Shown one piece after another: positions 25,261 through 33,902 of a DNA stretch of 64,000 nucleotides. The first letter of the stretch is position 1, and each line of letters begins with the position of its first letter. A model generated the notes under the pieces. That model ran no database searches, had not been told where the DNA came from, and saw nothing but the letters and a program-made list of their open reading frames with translations. Source of the DNA: UBA2336 sp049306095 (GTDB taxonomy: Bacteria; Bacteroidota; Bacteroidia; Cytophagales; Cyclobacteriaceae). Both the position numbers and the translations under genes were made by a program. The DNA is taken from the NCBI GenBank assembly GCA_049306095.1, contig JBAQPU010000020.1, positions 29,194 to 93,193 of the forward strand. The letters run 5' to 3'.

Positions 25261-27681
25261 ATGGCCGAAAACACCTACAAGTCAAACACCTTCAAAAAAC
25301 CCGTCAAGGAAAAGAAAGGTAAATCAGGAAAGTCGTCATTCAATTTTGATTTTATAAAAGACCCGCGACTGATCCTGACAATCGGTTTTGTTTTGCTGAT
25401 CAGCTCCATTTATTTGTTTGTCGCGTTCCTGTCGTATTTGTTCACCGGCAAAGCCGACCAAAGTGTAGTGGAAGGATTGGGGCAATCCGGGTTAATTGAA
25501 TCGGGTATTGAAGCTGAAAACTGGCTTGGGCTATATGGTGCGATTACTTCACATTATTTTATTTACCGTTGGTTTGGCATTTCAGCCTTATTGATTCCCC
25601 CCGTGGTTTTTTTGATTGGTTTTCGCCTGGCCTTTAAGCGCGACCTGCTTCCGATATTTTCAGTTTTCATTCTCTCATTATTCGCAGGGTTGTGGTTGAG
25701 TTTGTTATTCGGCTATTTAACCCTGAGTATTGATGGTGTAACAGAGTGGAGTTTTTTGGGAGGAGGATTAGGCTATCATTTGGCGTTGCTTTCGCACGGG
25801 TTGTTGGGTTGGGGCACCTTTCTGTTGCTAGTGCTCTCTTTATTTATATTCATCATTTTCTTTTTCAATATTACGGCCATCAACGCCTTTCAGCCGCGCG
25901 ACCCCAAGCCTATGGGTAATGAGGCAATTTTGGCTGGAGAAACTCCGGCTGAGTATACGGATGAAAAAGATAAGTGGACTAATGAATTAAAAAGCGAAAC
26001 CGTAACACCTCCTGTACTTTTTGAAAAACCGGGGGCTCCGGATTCTGAAGTGCCCTTAGAAATTGAAAAGCCTCAGCAAAAGAAGGAAACTGAGCCTACT
26101 TTTATTGTTGAGGAACGCACCGAGACGGATGAGCTTGCAGAAAAGCTGGTAGAAGAAAAAGGCGTGTATGATCCAACGCTGGATTTAAGCGGGTTTAAAT
26201 TTCCACCGCTTGAACTTTTAAGTGAGTACGAGGTTGGAAAAGTGCAGGTAACACAGGATGAATTAAATCAGAACAAAGACAAGATTCTGGCTACCCTTAC
26301 CAACTTTAAAATCGGTATCTCCAGCATTAAGGCCACCATCGGGCCAACCGTTACACTCTATGAAATTGTTCCGGATGCGGGTATAAAAATTTCGCGCATT
26401 AAAAATCTGGAAGATGATATCGCGTTGAGTTTGGCGGCATTGGGTATTCGTATCATCGCGCCTATTCCGGGCAAGGGAACCATTGGTATTGAAGTGCCAA
26501 ATAAAAACCGCGAGATGGTAAGCATCCGTTCGGTGTTGAGTACTGCAGGGTTTCAGAAAACAGATAAGGAACTTCCGGTGGCGCTGGGTAAAACTATTTC
26601 CAACGAAGTACTGGTCATTGATCTGGCCAAGATGCCTCACTTACTGGTAGCCGGAGCCACTGGGCAAGGCAAATCAGTTGGATTGAATGTGATCCTCACC
26701 TCTCTATTATATAAGAGGCATCCATCTCAATTGAAATTTGTTTTGGTTGACCCTAAAAAAGTAGAGATGTCGTTGTTCAGCAAAATCGAGCGGCATTACC
26801 TGGCGAAATTGCCAAACAGCGAAGAGGCTATCATCACCGATACAAGGAAGGTCGTGCACACACTCAATTCACTTTGTATTGAGATGGAGAACCGCTACGA
26901 AATTATGAAGGATGCCGGTGCTCGAAACATAAAGGAGTACAATGTAAAATTTGTTGGACGGAAACTTAACCCCAAAGACGGACACAGGTTTTTGCCATAC
27001 ATCGTGTTAGTAATCGATGAGTTGGCCGATTTGATGATGACTGCCGGTAAGGAAGTTGAAACACCCATCGCGCGTCTGGCGCAGCTTGCGCGTGCAATCG
27101 GTATTCACTTAGTGGTGGCAACACAGCGCCCATCGGTAAACGTGATTACCGGTGTGATCAAGGCAAACTTCCCTGCACGCTTATCATTCCGTGTAACGTC
27201 TAAGGTTGACTCCAGAACGATTTTAGATACAGGCGGTGCCGATCAGTTGGTAGGCATGGGCGACATGTTGTTGTCAGCCGGCTCCGATATTATTCGTTTG
27301 CAGTCTCCGTTTGTGGATACACCTGAAGTAGAAAAGGTTTGTGATTTTATTGGGTCGCAACGAGGATACGACTCTGCTTATTTATTGCCGGAGTATGAAG
27401 GTGAAGATGAAGGCGGTGCCTCGGATGTAGACCTTTCAGAACGTGATGCCTTGTTTGAAGAAGCAGCACGGTTGATTGTTAACCATCAGCAAGGCAGTAC
27501 ATCACTCATTCAACGGAAATTAAAATTAGGATACAACCGTGCGGGCCGATTAATCGATCAGTTGGAGGCGGCCGGAATTGTTGGCCCGTTTGAAGGTAGC
27601 AAAGCACGCGAGGTGCTCATTAAAGATGAAATGAGTTTGGAACAATTATTGAATAGTTTGAAGGAAAAACACGGGCAGTAA
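25261..27681 (+). CDS. ftsK: DNA translocase FtsK
   Basis: A basic N-terminal tail is followed by four membrane segments (about residues 37-60, 105-123, 129-155, 170-202), an acidic linker, and the RecA-like motor with Walker A GATGQGKS near residue 465, the motor sequence VDPKKVEMSLF, Walker B-type VLVIDELADLMM near 586, and ATQRPSVNVITGVIKANFPARL. A C-terminal winged-helix gamma domain (LIQRKLKLGYNRAGRLIDQLE) follows. FtsK pumps DNA at the septum and activates chromosome dimer resolution. Length (806) and domain order are normal. lolA follows after a 53-base gap that contains its own promoter box, an order often seen in Bacteroidota. Confidence 0.97.
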   Translation: MAENTYKSNTFKKPVKEKKGKSGKSSFNFDFIKDPRLILTIGFVLLISSIYLFVAFLSYLFTGKADQSVVEGLGQSGLIESGIEAENWLGLYGAITSHYFIYRWFGISALLIPPVVFLIGFRLAFKRDLLPIFSVFILSLFAGLWLSLLFGYLTLSIDGVTEWSFLGGGLGYHLALLSHGLLGWGTFLLLVLSLFIFIIFFFNITAINAFQPRDPKPMGNEAILAGETPAEYTDEKDKWTNELKSETVTPPVLFEKPGAPDSEVPLEIEKPQQKKETEPTFIVEERTETDELAEKLVEEKGVYDPTLDLSGFKFPPLELLSEYEVGKVQVTQDELNQNKDKILATLTNFKIGISSIKATIGPTVTLYEIVPDAGIKISRIKNLEDDIALSLAALGIRIIAPIPGKGTIGIEVPNKNREMVSIRSVLSTAGFQKTDKELPVALGKTISNEVLVIDLAKMPHLLVAGATGQGKSVGLNVILTSLLYKRHPSQLKFVLVDPKKVEMSLFSKIERHYLAKLPNSEEAIITDTRKVVHTLNSLCIEMENRYEIMKDAGARNIKEYNVKFVGRKLNPKDGHRFLPYIVLVIDELADLMMTAGKEVETPIARLAQLARAIGIHLVVATQRPSVNVITGVIKANFPARLSFRVTSKVDSRTILDTGGADQLVGMGDMLLSAGSDIIRLQSPFVDTPEVEKVCDFIGSQRGYDSAYLLPEYEGEDEGGASDVDLSERDALFEEAARLIVNHQQGSTSLIQRKLKLGYNRAGRLIDQLEAAGIVGPFEGSKAREVLIKDEMSLEQLLNSLKEKHGQ

Positions 27682-27683
27682 CC

Positions 27684-27691
27684 TATTTTTG
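27684..27691 (+). promoter_or_regulatory. Putative -7 promoter box TATTTTTG before lolA
   Basis: TATTTTTGCACCC matches the TAnnTTTG box with the frequently seen GCACC extension. A TTTG lies at 27657-27660, 23 bases upstream, slightly longer than the usual 19-21. Transcription would begin near 27698, about 37 bases before lolA. Confidence 0.5.
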
Positions 27692-27734
27692 CACCCGACC
27701 TAGCCTAAAACTGTTAAAAAACAATAAAATTGGA

Positions 27735-28376
27735 ATGAAAAAGCTGCTTTTATCAATCTTTTCACTTACCCTCGTTCACCTTTCCGTTGCTCAATACGAC
27801 CCTCAGGCCCTGGCCACGTTGGATGCCATGAGCAAAAAATACAAAACCTTTACTTCGTTCGAAGCCAACATTGTTTCCAGTATGACCAATGACGTGGAAG
27901 GAGTAAAGGAAGAATTCAAAGGAAAAATTTCGGTGAAAGGAGATAAGTTTCGACTGGTGATGGAAGATCAGGAGATCATCAATAATGGCACCACCGTTTG
28001 GACGTACCTGCCCTCTGCAAAAGAGGTAAATGTTGATAATTATGATCCGGGGTCAGAAGATATTAACCCTTCCAAGATTTATGAAATTTATAAGAAAGGC
28101 TACAAGTACCTTTATATAGGCGATAAAACCGAAGGCGGTGTAGTGTGTGAAGAAATTGATTTGGTGCCCGAAAAGAAGGACGCCCAATTCTTTAAAATCA
28201 AAATGATAATTGTGAAAAAAGATAAAAGTATTCAAAGCTGGACCATGTTCGATAAGGGTGGTAACAAGTATAAGTACACCATCTCGAAGTTTGTACCCAA
28301 CGTGGTCATTGCCGATGCATTCTTTTCTTTTGATCCCAAAAAATACCCCGGTGTTGAAGTAATCGATTTACGATAA
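27735..28376 (+). CDS. lolA: Outer membrane lipoprotein carrier protein LolA family
   Basis: The signal peptide MKKLLLSIFSLTLVHLSVAQ is followed by a LolA-type beta-barrel-like fold: TFTSFEANIVSSMTND, FKGKISVKGDKFRLVMEDQEIINNGTTVWTYLPSAKEVNVDNYD, and a C-terminal TISKFVPNVVIADAFFSFDPKKYPGVEVIDL. LolA carries lipoproteins across the periplasm. Length (213) fits. It is followed by a hairpin terminator (28403-28441), so the ftsK-lolA unit probably ends here. Confidence 0.93.
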   Translation: MKKLLLSIFSLTLVHLSVAQYDPQALATLDAMSKKYKTFTSFEANIVSSMTNDVEGVKEEFKGKISVKGDKFRLVMEDQEIINNGTTVWTYLPSAKEVNVDNYDPGSEDINPSKIYEIYKKGYKYLYIGDKTEGGVVCEEIDLVPEKKDAQFFKIKMIIVKKDKSIQSWTMFDKGGNKYKYTISKFVPNVVIADAFFSFDPKKYPGVEVIDLR

Positions 28377-28402
28377 ACAGCATTTTGAAACAATTGAGAT
28401 AC

Positions 28403-28441
28403 AAGACCTGTCACGGATTCAACCGGGCAGGTCTTTTTTTT
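28403..28441 (+). terminator. Rho-independent terminator after lolA
   Basis: AAGACCTG (28403-28410) pairs with CAGGTCTT (28428-28435) around a 17-base loop, followed by an uninterrupted T run to 28441. It is placed 27 bases after the lolA stop and 12 bases before the pyrF start. Confidence 0.75.
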
Positions 28442-28452
28442 ATCTTTATACC

Positions 28453-29268
28453 ATGAATCGTTCAGCGCTTTTCGACCAGATAAAGAAAAAGAATTCCTAC
28501 CTGTGTGTGGGCTTAGATACCGATCTGGAAAAAATTCCCTCGCATCTCCGGTCTGAACGGGATCCGGTCTTTGAGTTTAATAAACAAATCATCGATGCCA
28601 CACATGAATGTTGTGTTGCCTACAAACCTAATATCGCATTTTATGAAGCACTTGGCCCAAAAGGCTGGGAGAGCCTTCAGAAAACCTTAGACTATATTCC
28701 GAATAATTGTTTCACCATTGCCGATGCGAAACGGGGCGATATTGGTAACACATCCGAATTGTATGCACGCGCTTTTTTTGAGCAGATGAATTTTGATTCT
28801 GTTACCGTGGCACCCTATATGGGTGAAGATTCGGTGAAACCCTTTTTTAAGTTTAAAAACAAGTGGGTGATTTTACTAGTGCACACCTCGAACCCGGGCA
28901 GTGCCGATTTTCAGTTGCTGGAATCCAAACCTAACGGGCGGAAACTGTATGAAGAAGTCATCATCAAATCACAGCAGTGGGGAACGCCTGATCAACTGAT
29001 GTTTGTGGTTGGGGCAACCCGGGCCGATAAGATTGGTGAGATCAGAAAGCTCGCGCCAGAACATTTTTTTCTGGTACCCGGTATTGGAGCACAGGGAGGA
29101 GATTTGCAAGAAGTTTCGAAGCATGGAATGAACAAGCAATGTGGTTTATTGGTTAACTCAGCTCGCGCTATAATCTATGCGTCATCCGGAAAGGATTTTG
29201 CCGAGGCTGCCAAGCGCGAGGCATTGCAAGTGAGGAACGAAATGGAAGTGCTGCTTCAAAGCCTGTAA
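28453..29268 (+). CDS. pyrF: Orotidine 5'-phosphate decarboxylase
   Basis: The catalytic D-K-D arrangement is visible as DAKRGD (Asp91, Lys93, Asp96). Other family segments are YLCVGLDTDLEKIP, CCVAYKPNIAFYEALG and FLVPGIGAQGG. Length (271) matches the longer PyrF group found in Bacteroidota and Actinobacteria. It converts OMP to UMP, the last step of pyrimidine synthesis, in the cytoplasm. The start ATG lies right after the terminator T run; TATCTTTA there is a weak -7 candidate. Confidence 0.97.
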   Translation: MNRSALFDQIKKKNSYLCVGLDTDLEKIPSHLRSERDPVFEFNKQIIDATHECCVAYKPNIAFYEALGPKGWESLQKTLDYIPNNCFTIADAKRGDIGNTSELYARAFFEQMNFDSVTVAPYMGEDSVKPFFKFKNKWVILLVHTSNPGSADFQLLESKPNGRKLYEEVIIKSQQWGTPDQLMFVVGATRADKIGEIRKLAPEHFFLVPGIGAQGGDLQEVSKHGMNKQCGLLVNSARAIIYASSGKDFAEAAKREALQVRNEMEVLLQSL

Positions 29269-29303
29269 GTTTCACGAGCTTATTGTGTTGATTTTAGATC
29301 GAT

Positions 29304-29330
29304 TAAATCGTAAATCGTAAATCGTAAATC
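29304..29330. repeat. Heptanucleotide tandem repeat TAAATCG, 3.9 copies
   Basis: Three perfect TAAATCG units (29304-29324) and a partial fourth (TAAATC) lie in the 71-base gap between pyrF and the DUF2851 gene, ending 9 bases before the GTG start. A flanking TAGATCGAT and TAAAATC extend the same theme imperfectly. Confidence 0.8.
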
Positions 29331-29339
29331 TAAAATCTC

Positions 29340-30608
29340 GTGACCGAATCTTTTCTCCATTATATCTGGCAATTCCAATATTTCGAAAAAGCTGATCTGG
29401 CCACCTCAGCAGGTGAGAGGCTAACGGTTTTTCAGCCAGGCTTTCGAAATGCGCATGCCGGCCCCGATTTCTCAGAGGCGAAAATTAAAATTGATAACCT
29501 CGAATGGAGAGGCAGTGTTGAAATTCATATCAACGCTTCCGGCTGGAACGATCACCGTCATGGCGATGATCAGGCGTATGAAAATGTAGTGTTGCATGTG
29601 GTGTGGGAAAACGATAAACCTATAAAACGGACTGACGGTACAGTCATGCCTACCCTGGAATTAAAAAGCCGGGTTAATCCTGATTTGTGGAATCACTATA
29701 AAAAGCTTTTTACCAGCGTTGAATCCATTCCATGCTCCAATCATTGGCCTAAAATTTCAGCTCTTGTGAAACTTTCCATGCTGGAGAAAACGGTTGTTCA
29801 GCGATTGGAATTAAAAGCGCAGGGCGTAATGGATATCCTTGTCAAGAACAATAACGATTGGGAGGAAACCTGTTACCAGCTTCTGTTTAAAAACTTTGGG
29901 TTTAAGGTAAATGCCGATCCGATGGTTCAGTTGGCGCACAGCCTTCCTTTTAAAGTGCTGATGAAACACCCCGCCCAGCTTGAAGCGCTGCTGTTTGGCC
30001 AGGCCGGTTTTCTGGAAAAAGCAAAAGCGGATGAATATGTGATCGAATTAAAACGTGAATATGACCTGCTGAAGAAAAAATATAACCTCACAAGTAAAAT
30101 GATGAACGAAGCCCAGTGGAGGTTCTTGCGGCTTCGGCCCGGTAATTTTCCTACTGTTCGGCTGGCTCAGCTCGCTGCACTTTTTGCTCATCGTAAAAAC
30201 ATGTTCTCAGAAATAATCGAAGCAGATTCCTATAGGCGAATTGTTGATTTACTAGACACCGATCAGTCACGGTATTGGCAGCAACATTACCGGTTTGGGA
30301 AGCAATCAAAAACAAAAGTTCCCGGCATTGGAAAATCAAGTATCGACAACATTGTGATCAATACGGTGGCTCCGTTGTTGACTGCATACGGAAAAATACA
30401 TGACGATGTGTTGTTTGTTGAGCGGGCGGTTGAATGGTTGCAAAACATACCGGCCGAAAACAATAAAATTACCCGTGCGTGGGCTGGGATCGGCCACAAC
30501 GTAACTTCTGCATTTGATTCGCAGGGACTTATTGAATTGTACAATACGTATTGTTTAAAGCGCAAGTGCCTGGAGTGTGCCGTGGGTTCAGCCATCATTC
30601 AATCATAA
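29340..30608 (+). CDS. DUF2851 family protein
   Basis: The start is a GTG at 29340. The product opens TESFLHYIWQFQYFE and contains PGFRNAHAGPDFSEAKIKI, WRGSVEIHINASGWNDH and NVVLHVVWEND, the hallmark order of DUF2851, and ends with a Cys-containing CLKRKCLECAVG motif. The family is nearly confined to Bacteroidota and its biochemical role is not established. The D/H-rich GSVEIH and GWNDH elements resemble a nuclease-like metal site, but this is only a suggestion. The last 60 bases precede the membrane protein at 30611 by two bases. Confidence 0.88.
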   Translation: MTESFLHYIWQFQYFEKADLATSAGERLTVFQPGFRNAHAGPDFSEAKIKIDNLEWRGSVEIHINASGWNDHRHGDDQAYENVVLHVVWENDKPIKRTDGTVMPTLELKSRVNPDLWNHYKKLFTSVESIPCSNHWPKISALVKLSMLEKTVVQRLELKAQGVMDILVKNNNDWEETCYQLLFKNFGFKVNADPMVQLAHSLPFKVLMKHPAQLEALLFGQAGFLEKAKADEYVIELKREYDLLKKKYNLTSKMMNEAQWRFLRLRPGNFPTVRLAQLAALFAHRKNMFSEIIEADSYRRIVDLLDTDQSRYWQQHYRFGKQSKTKVPGIGKSSIDNIVINTVAPLLTAYGKIHDDVLFVERAVEWLQNIPAENNKITRAWAGIGHNVTSAFDSQGLIELYNTYCLKRKCLECAVGSAIIQS

Positions 30609-30610
30609 CC

Positions 30611-31885
30611 ATGGAAGCGTTGACTGCAATTTCCAATATGGTCATTATCATCGTCTTTTGCTGGTGGTACTGGCGAAAGCAAGAGCTGCCGTTCCGAAAA
30701 TTTTACTGGCATGCATTGGCGGCTAAACTTTCAGCTGGAATTTTGCTGGGCATTATTTATGCTGCCACCTACACAACAAGTGATACATTTTCTCTCTTCG
30801 AGTGGGCGAAAGAGTTGAGCTATGAGGCACGAAGAGATTTTATGTGGTACCTGGGTTATTTGTGGAACGGCAAGCACGAAGGTTATTTTCAGGGGGTTGA
30901 TCGCACCCTTTTCTTTGTTAAGCTCACCAGTATTTTTGCGTTGATTACCAATGATAATTATTGGGTAAGCTCTCTGTATTTTTCATTACTCTCGTTTCTG
31001 GCCGGTTGGAAACTGACAAAAGTAATCTGGAAGCGCATCCCTGAGCTGGGGATTCCGGCAGTAATAGCCATTCTTTTTTTTCCGTCCTGTGTTTTCTGGA
31101 CTTCCGGAATCATAAAGGAGTCAATGGCCATGACAGCCTTGTTTTTTCTTTCGGCCGTTTTTTTAAAGTTTTGGATGAAGAGGCGTGTGTCGGTGATGGA
31201 GGTGGCAGGTTGCATGCTCTCCATCCTGTTTGTTTGGAAGCTGAAGTACTATTACATCGGACTGTTGGCACCGCTTCTGATGGCCGCCTGGATAACCCGA
31301 AGGGTAGCGGAGTGGAAAAAGATCAATCGATTTTCTGGCGAGCTGAGTATTTTCACCGTCATACTGATAGTGCTACTTTTATCTGGAGCGCTCGTTCATC
31401 CTAATTTCTCTCTTCAAAAAATTCCGCAGGTGTTGGTATCCAATAACCACTTGTTCATGGAGGCATCCTCTCCCGGAAAGGTTGTCAATTATTATCAGTT
31501 GGAAGCAACGTGGAGCAGTGTCATCATTAATTCGCCCTGGGCATTGGTGTCGGGTTTGTTCAGACCGTTCATTTGGGAAGCAGATTCAGTTTTGAAAGTG
31601 CTGACATCATTTGAGAATGTTGTATTGCTGGTACTGGTTATTATTTCCTGGAGGCTGGTGAAAAATGTCGGGAAGTCTCCTCATCGCCTGCTGATTGCAG
31701 CGGTGCTATCGTATTGCCTATTGCTTTGTATTTTTCTGGCTATTGCTACGCCAAATTTTGGAACCCTGGTCCGGTATCGCATTGGTTTCCTGCCTTTTCT
31801 GCTTTTGTTCCTCATCCATCAGCCCTTCCTCGTCAGGTATCTGGCGAAAACATTTAATGTTCACCTGCCTCATTTGTCCCGTTAA
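30611..31885 (+). CDS. Polytopic membrane protein, unknown function
   Basis: The ATG at 30611 is chosen because the upstream in-frame start at 30551 lies inside the DUF2851 gene and adds a non-membrane leader. About ten hydrophobic segments are visible, including ISNMVIIIVFCWWYW, LSAGILLGIIYAAT, AVIAILFFPSCVFWTSGII, LSIFTVILIVLLLSGALV and FLPFLLLFLIHQPFLV. Spacing and aromatic-rich loops recall EpsG/Wzy-type or GT39-like membrane proteins of surface polysaccharide synthesis, but no diagnostic motif could be fixed. The next gene is a NeuD-like acyltransferase with its own promoter, giving only weak context support. Confidence 0.75.
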   Translation: MEALTAISNMVIIIVFCWWYWRKQELPFRKFYWHALAAKLSAGILLGIIYAATYTTSDTFSLFEWAKELSYEARRDFMWYLGYLWNGKHEGYFQGVDRTLFFVKLTSIFALITNDNYWVSSLYFSLLSFLAGWKLTKVIWKRIPELGIPAVIAILFFPSCVFWTSGIIKESMAMTALFFLSAVFLKFWMKRRVSVMEVAGCMLSILFVWKLKYYYIGLLAPLLMAAWITRRVAEWKKINRFSGELSIFTVILIVLLLSGALVHPNFSLQKIPQVLVSNNHLFMEASSPGKVVNYYQLEATWSSVIINSPWALVSGLFRPFIWEADSVLKVLTSFENVVLLVLVIISWRLVKNVGKSPHRLLIAAVLSYCLLLCIFLAIATPNFGTLVRYRIGFLPFLLLFLIHQPFLVRYLAKTFNVHLPHLSR

Positions 31886-31904
31886 CAACAGACGGCTACC
31901 TTTG
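31873..31904 (+). promoter_or_regulatory. Bacteroidota-type promoter (TTTG-N20-TACCTTTG)
   Basis: TTTG at 31873-31876 and TACCTTTG at 31897-31904 are separated by 20 bases, matching the TTTG-N19-21-TAnnTTTG promoter of Bacteroidota primary sigma factors. Transcription would start near 31911, ten bases before the NeuD-like ATG at 31921. The -33 box lies inside the end of the preceding membrane-protein gene. Confidence 0.7.
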
Positions 31905-31920
31905 TCATTCGTAAAATCGT

Positions 31921-32559
31921 ATGGAAAATCCGGTGATTATTTTGGGGGCAAATGCCCTTGGCCGATCGGCTAAAGAAATTTTTGAAAGTAATGGAAATGT
32001 GGTATATGGTTTTTTAGATGACAACAAAGCAATTCACAATCAGGAGATTGATGAATCTTTTGTACTGGGAAGTACCGATGACGATGGTTTTTTAAAACTT
32101 ATTGGCAAAAAGTGTGAAGCGTTCGTAGCGATTGACGATAACCGGGTGCGAAAGAGCTTGGTAAAAATGCTGCAGGAGATTCGCCATGTGCAGCCGGTGA
32201 ATGCAGTTCATCACGATGCCCTGCTTGGGAAACATGTTGAATTGGGCTATGGAAATTTTATCGACCAGGGAGTAAGGGTAGGTGTTGGAACCAAAATTTC
32301 GAGTCACTGTATGCTGCAGGCCGGATGTGTGATTGGTGCCGAAGTCACCATGGGTGATTTTGTTCAGGTGGGTCAGGGCAGTATGATTAACTCAGGCGTA
32401 ACACTGGAAGAAGGAGCCTTTGTGGGATCGGGGGCGGTTATCGTATCGGGCATCACCATCGGAAAGGGCGCACGGGTGGGTGCTGGTTCTGTCGTGATTG
32501 CCACAGTAAAAGCCGGAGAAACAGTATTCGGAAATCCTGCTCAACCAATAAAAAGTTAA
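31921..32559 (+). CDS. NeuD/PglD-like left-handed beta-helix acyltransferase
   Basis: The N-terminal Rossmann-like domain (VIILGANALGRSAKEIF, YGFLDDN) and C-terminal hexapeptide repeats (LGKHVELGYGNFIDQGVRVGVGT, VTMGDFVQVGQGSMINSGV, AGSVVIATVKAGETVFGNPA) define the NeuD/PglD sugar O- or N-acyltransferase family. The usual catalytic His region appears as VHHDALLG. The likely reaction is acyl-CoA-dependent acetylation of a sugar nucleotide. Its TAA overlaps the ATG of the nucleoside phosphorylase by one base. Substrate unknown. Confidence 0.87.
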   Translation: MENPVIILGANALGRSAKEIFESNGNVVYGFLDDNKAIHNQEIDESFVLGSTDDDGFLKLIGKKCEAFVAIDDNRVRKSLVKMLQEIRHVQPVNAVHHDALLGKHVELGYGNFIDQGVRVGVGTKISSHCMLQAGCVIGAEVTMGDFVQVGQGSMINSGVTLEEGAFVGSGAVIVSGITIGKGARVGAGSVVIATVKAGETVFGNPAQPIKS

Positions 32560-33422
32560 TGGCAAAAATATCTGAAACCGATCTGATCCTTAATCGCGAT
32601 GGCAGCGTGTACCATCTTAGTTTGCTGGCTAAGAACATCTCGGATACCATTATAGCGGTTGGCGACCCCAGCCGTGTGTATAAGGTAAGTCAGTATTTTG
32701 ATGAGGTTGAGTTTGAAATGAACAAACGCGAGTTTATAACTCACGTAGGCCACTTTAACGGCAAACGAATCACGGTGATCAGTACCGGTATGGGTACCGA
32801 TAACATAGAAATTTTTCTGACGGAGCTGGATGCACTTGTTAACATTGATTTAAAAACACGCGAGCCAAAAACAAAAAAAAGAAAATTAAAGGTTGTTCGA
32901 ATAGGAACGTCAGGGGCCTTGCAGGAAGATATACCCCTGGGCGCCCACCTGGTATCAGAATACGGGGTTGGCCTCGATAACCTGATGCAGTTTTATGATT
33001 TGCCGATGACTGTTTTTGAAAAGAAGATCGCTGCAGATATTAAAAGCAAGTGCAAACTTCCCTTTACGCCCTATGTGGTAAAAGGATCAGAATCGCTGAT
33101 GCAGCAAATTGGTTTTGATATGATTGCCGGAAACACGGTAACCACACCGGGTTTCTATGCACCACAAGGAAGGAAAATTCGGGCTGCTACCCTCATGCCG
33201 AAATTACTGGACGATTTAAATTATTACCATAACAAAAGCAGTGATTTTTGGCTCACTAATTTTGAAATGGAAACCTCTGCGTATTATGCCTTTGGACGTT
33301 TATTAGGACATGAGATGCTGAGTGTAAATGCCATGATTGCAAACCGGGTGAAAAACAAATTCGCAAAAGATTACGACAAAATCATGGACGCCCTGATTAA
33401 AAAGGTGTTGGAAAGGATATAG
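32559..33422 (+). CDS. Nucleoside phosphorylase (uridine phosphorylase-like)
   Basis: IIAVGDPSRVYKVSQYF, VISTGMGTDNIEIFLTELDAL, VVRIGTSGALQEDIPLGAHLV and the substrate-binding NFEMETSAYYAFGRLLG are typical of the PNP_UDP_1 family; the phosphate-binding GxxR and the FEMET/E motifs are present. Length (287) fits. It would cleave a nucleoside with phosphate, probably uridine or a related pyrimidine, in the salvage pathway. It starts within the stop of the preceding gene, showing tight coupling with an unrelated function. Confidence 0.88.
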   Translation: MAKISETDLILNRDGSVYHLSLLAKNISDTIIAVGDPSRVYKVSQYFDEVEFEMNKREFITHVGHFNGKRITVISTGMGTDNIEIFLTELDALVNIDLKTREPKTKKRKLKVVRIGTSGALQEDIPLGAHLVSEYGVGLDNLMQFYDLPMTVFEKKIAADIKSKCKLPFTPYVVKGSESLMQQIGFDMIAGNTVTTPGFYAPQGRKIRAATLMPKLLDDLNYYHNKSSDFWLTNFEMETSAYYAFGRLLGHEMLSVNAMIANRVKNKFAKDYDKIMDALIKKVLERI

Positions 33423-33423
33423 G

Positions 33424-33506
33424 TTCGAAATTTCGAGTTCAAAGTTCAGGTTCAAAGTTTTTAGTCAAAACCTCAATGCTAAACCTTAAACCCTGAACTC
33501 TGAAAT
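33424..33506. repeat. Degenerate 7-base-period tracts between convergent genes
   Basis: The left half reads approximately TTCGAAA TTTCGAG TTCAAAG TTCAGGT (33424-33451); the right half is CTAAACC TTAAACC CTGAACT CTGAAAT (33479-33506). The two halves are partly complementary (GTTCAGG versus CCTGAAC), so a transcript could fold. This fills the gap between convergent genes ending at 33422 and 33506 and may act as a terminator region. Confidence 0.45.
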
Positions 33507-33760
33507 TAATTTCCATTCACTGCGCTGTCCATCCGCATAATGTGGCGCCCCGCGTTAAACGGATCATCATTGTAAAATCCGGAAAGAATCCGGTGGGCAA
33601 TCTGCTCAATAATTAACTCGTTATCCGACTTGCCTTCTTTTCCTTTCCAGAAAATCCGGTTAGGATGCCGTTTCATATCTTCTACATACGTTTTAGCCCG
33701 ATTGAACTGTTCATCGGTAAACGAAATAGTAAAGCAGGTTTTAACTTTTTGAGTTTGCAT
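33506..33760 (-). CDS. Small conserved-looking protein, unknown function
   Basis: From ATG 33760, 84 residues: MQTQKVKTCFTISFTDEQFN, then a basic/aromatic middle (YVEDMKRHPNRIFWKGKEGK) and a C-terminal SGFYNDDPFNAGRHIMRMD. An in-frame start at 33904 would extend into the promoter and start of the divergent peptidase gene and is unlikely. No domain is recognised. It lies opposite to the M16 peptidase gene at 33903 with a shared intergenic region. Confidence 0.5.
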   Translation of the reverse strand: MQTQKVKTCFTISFTDEQFNRAKTYVEDMKRHPNRIFWKGKEGKSDNELIIEQIAHRILSGFYNDDPFNAGRHIMRMDSAVNGN

Positions 33761-33863
33761 GATTAATTTTTTACAAGAGTAATGCCAGAAAAGGTTACGA
33801 ATGATAGGGAAAACCTCAGGTGATAGAAAACCTTTGCCCGAAGGCGGGCAAAAGTGTTCATTG

Positions 33864-33894
33864 TTGGGACGACATCCCGAAAAAAGTAATTTTG
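33864..33894 (+). promoter_or_regulatory. Putative promoter (TTG-N20-TAATTTTG) for the M16 peptidase
   Basis: TTG at 33864-33866 and TAATTTTG at 33887-33894 are 20 bases apart. The ATG at 33903 follows the -7 box by eight bases, so the leader would be only a few bases long. Confidence 0.55.
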
Positions 33895-33902
33895 TGCCAC
33901 AC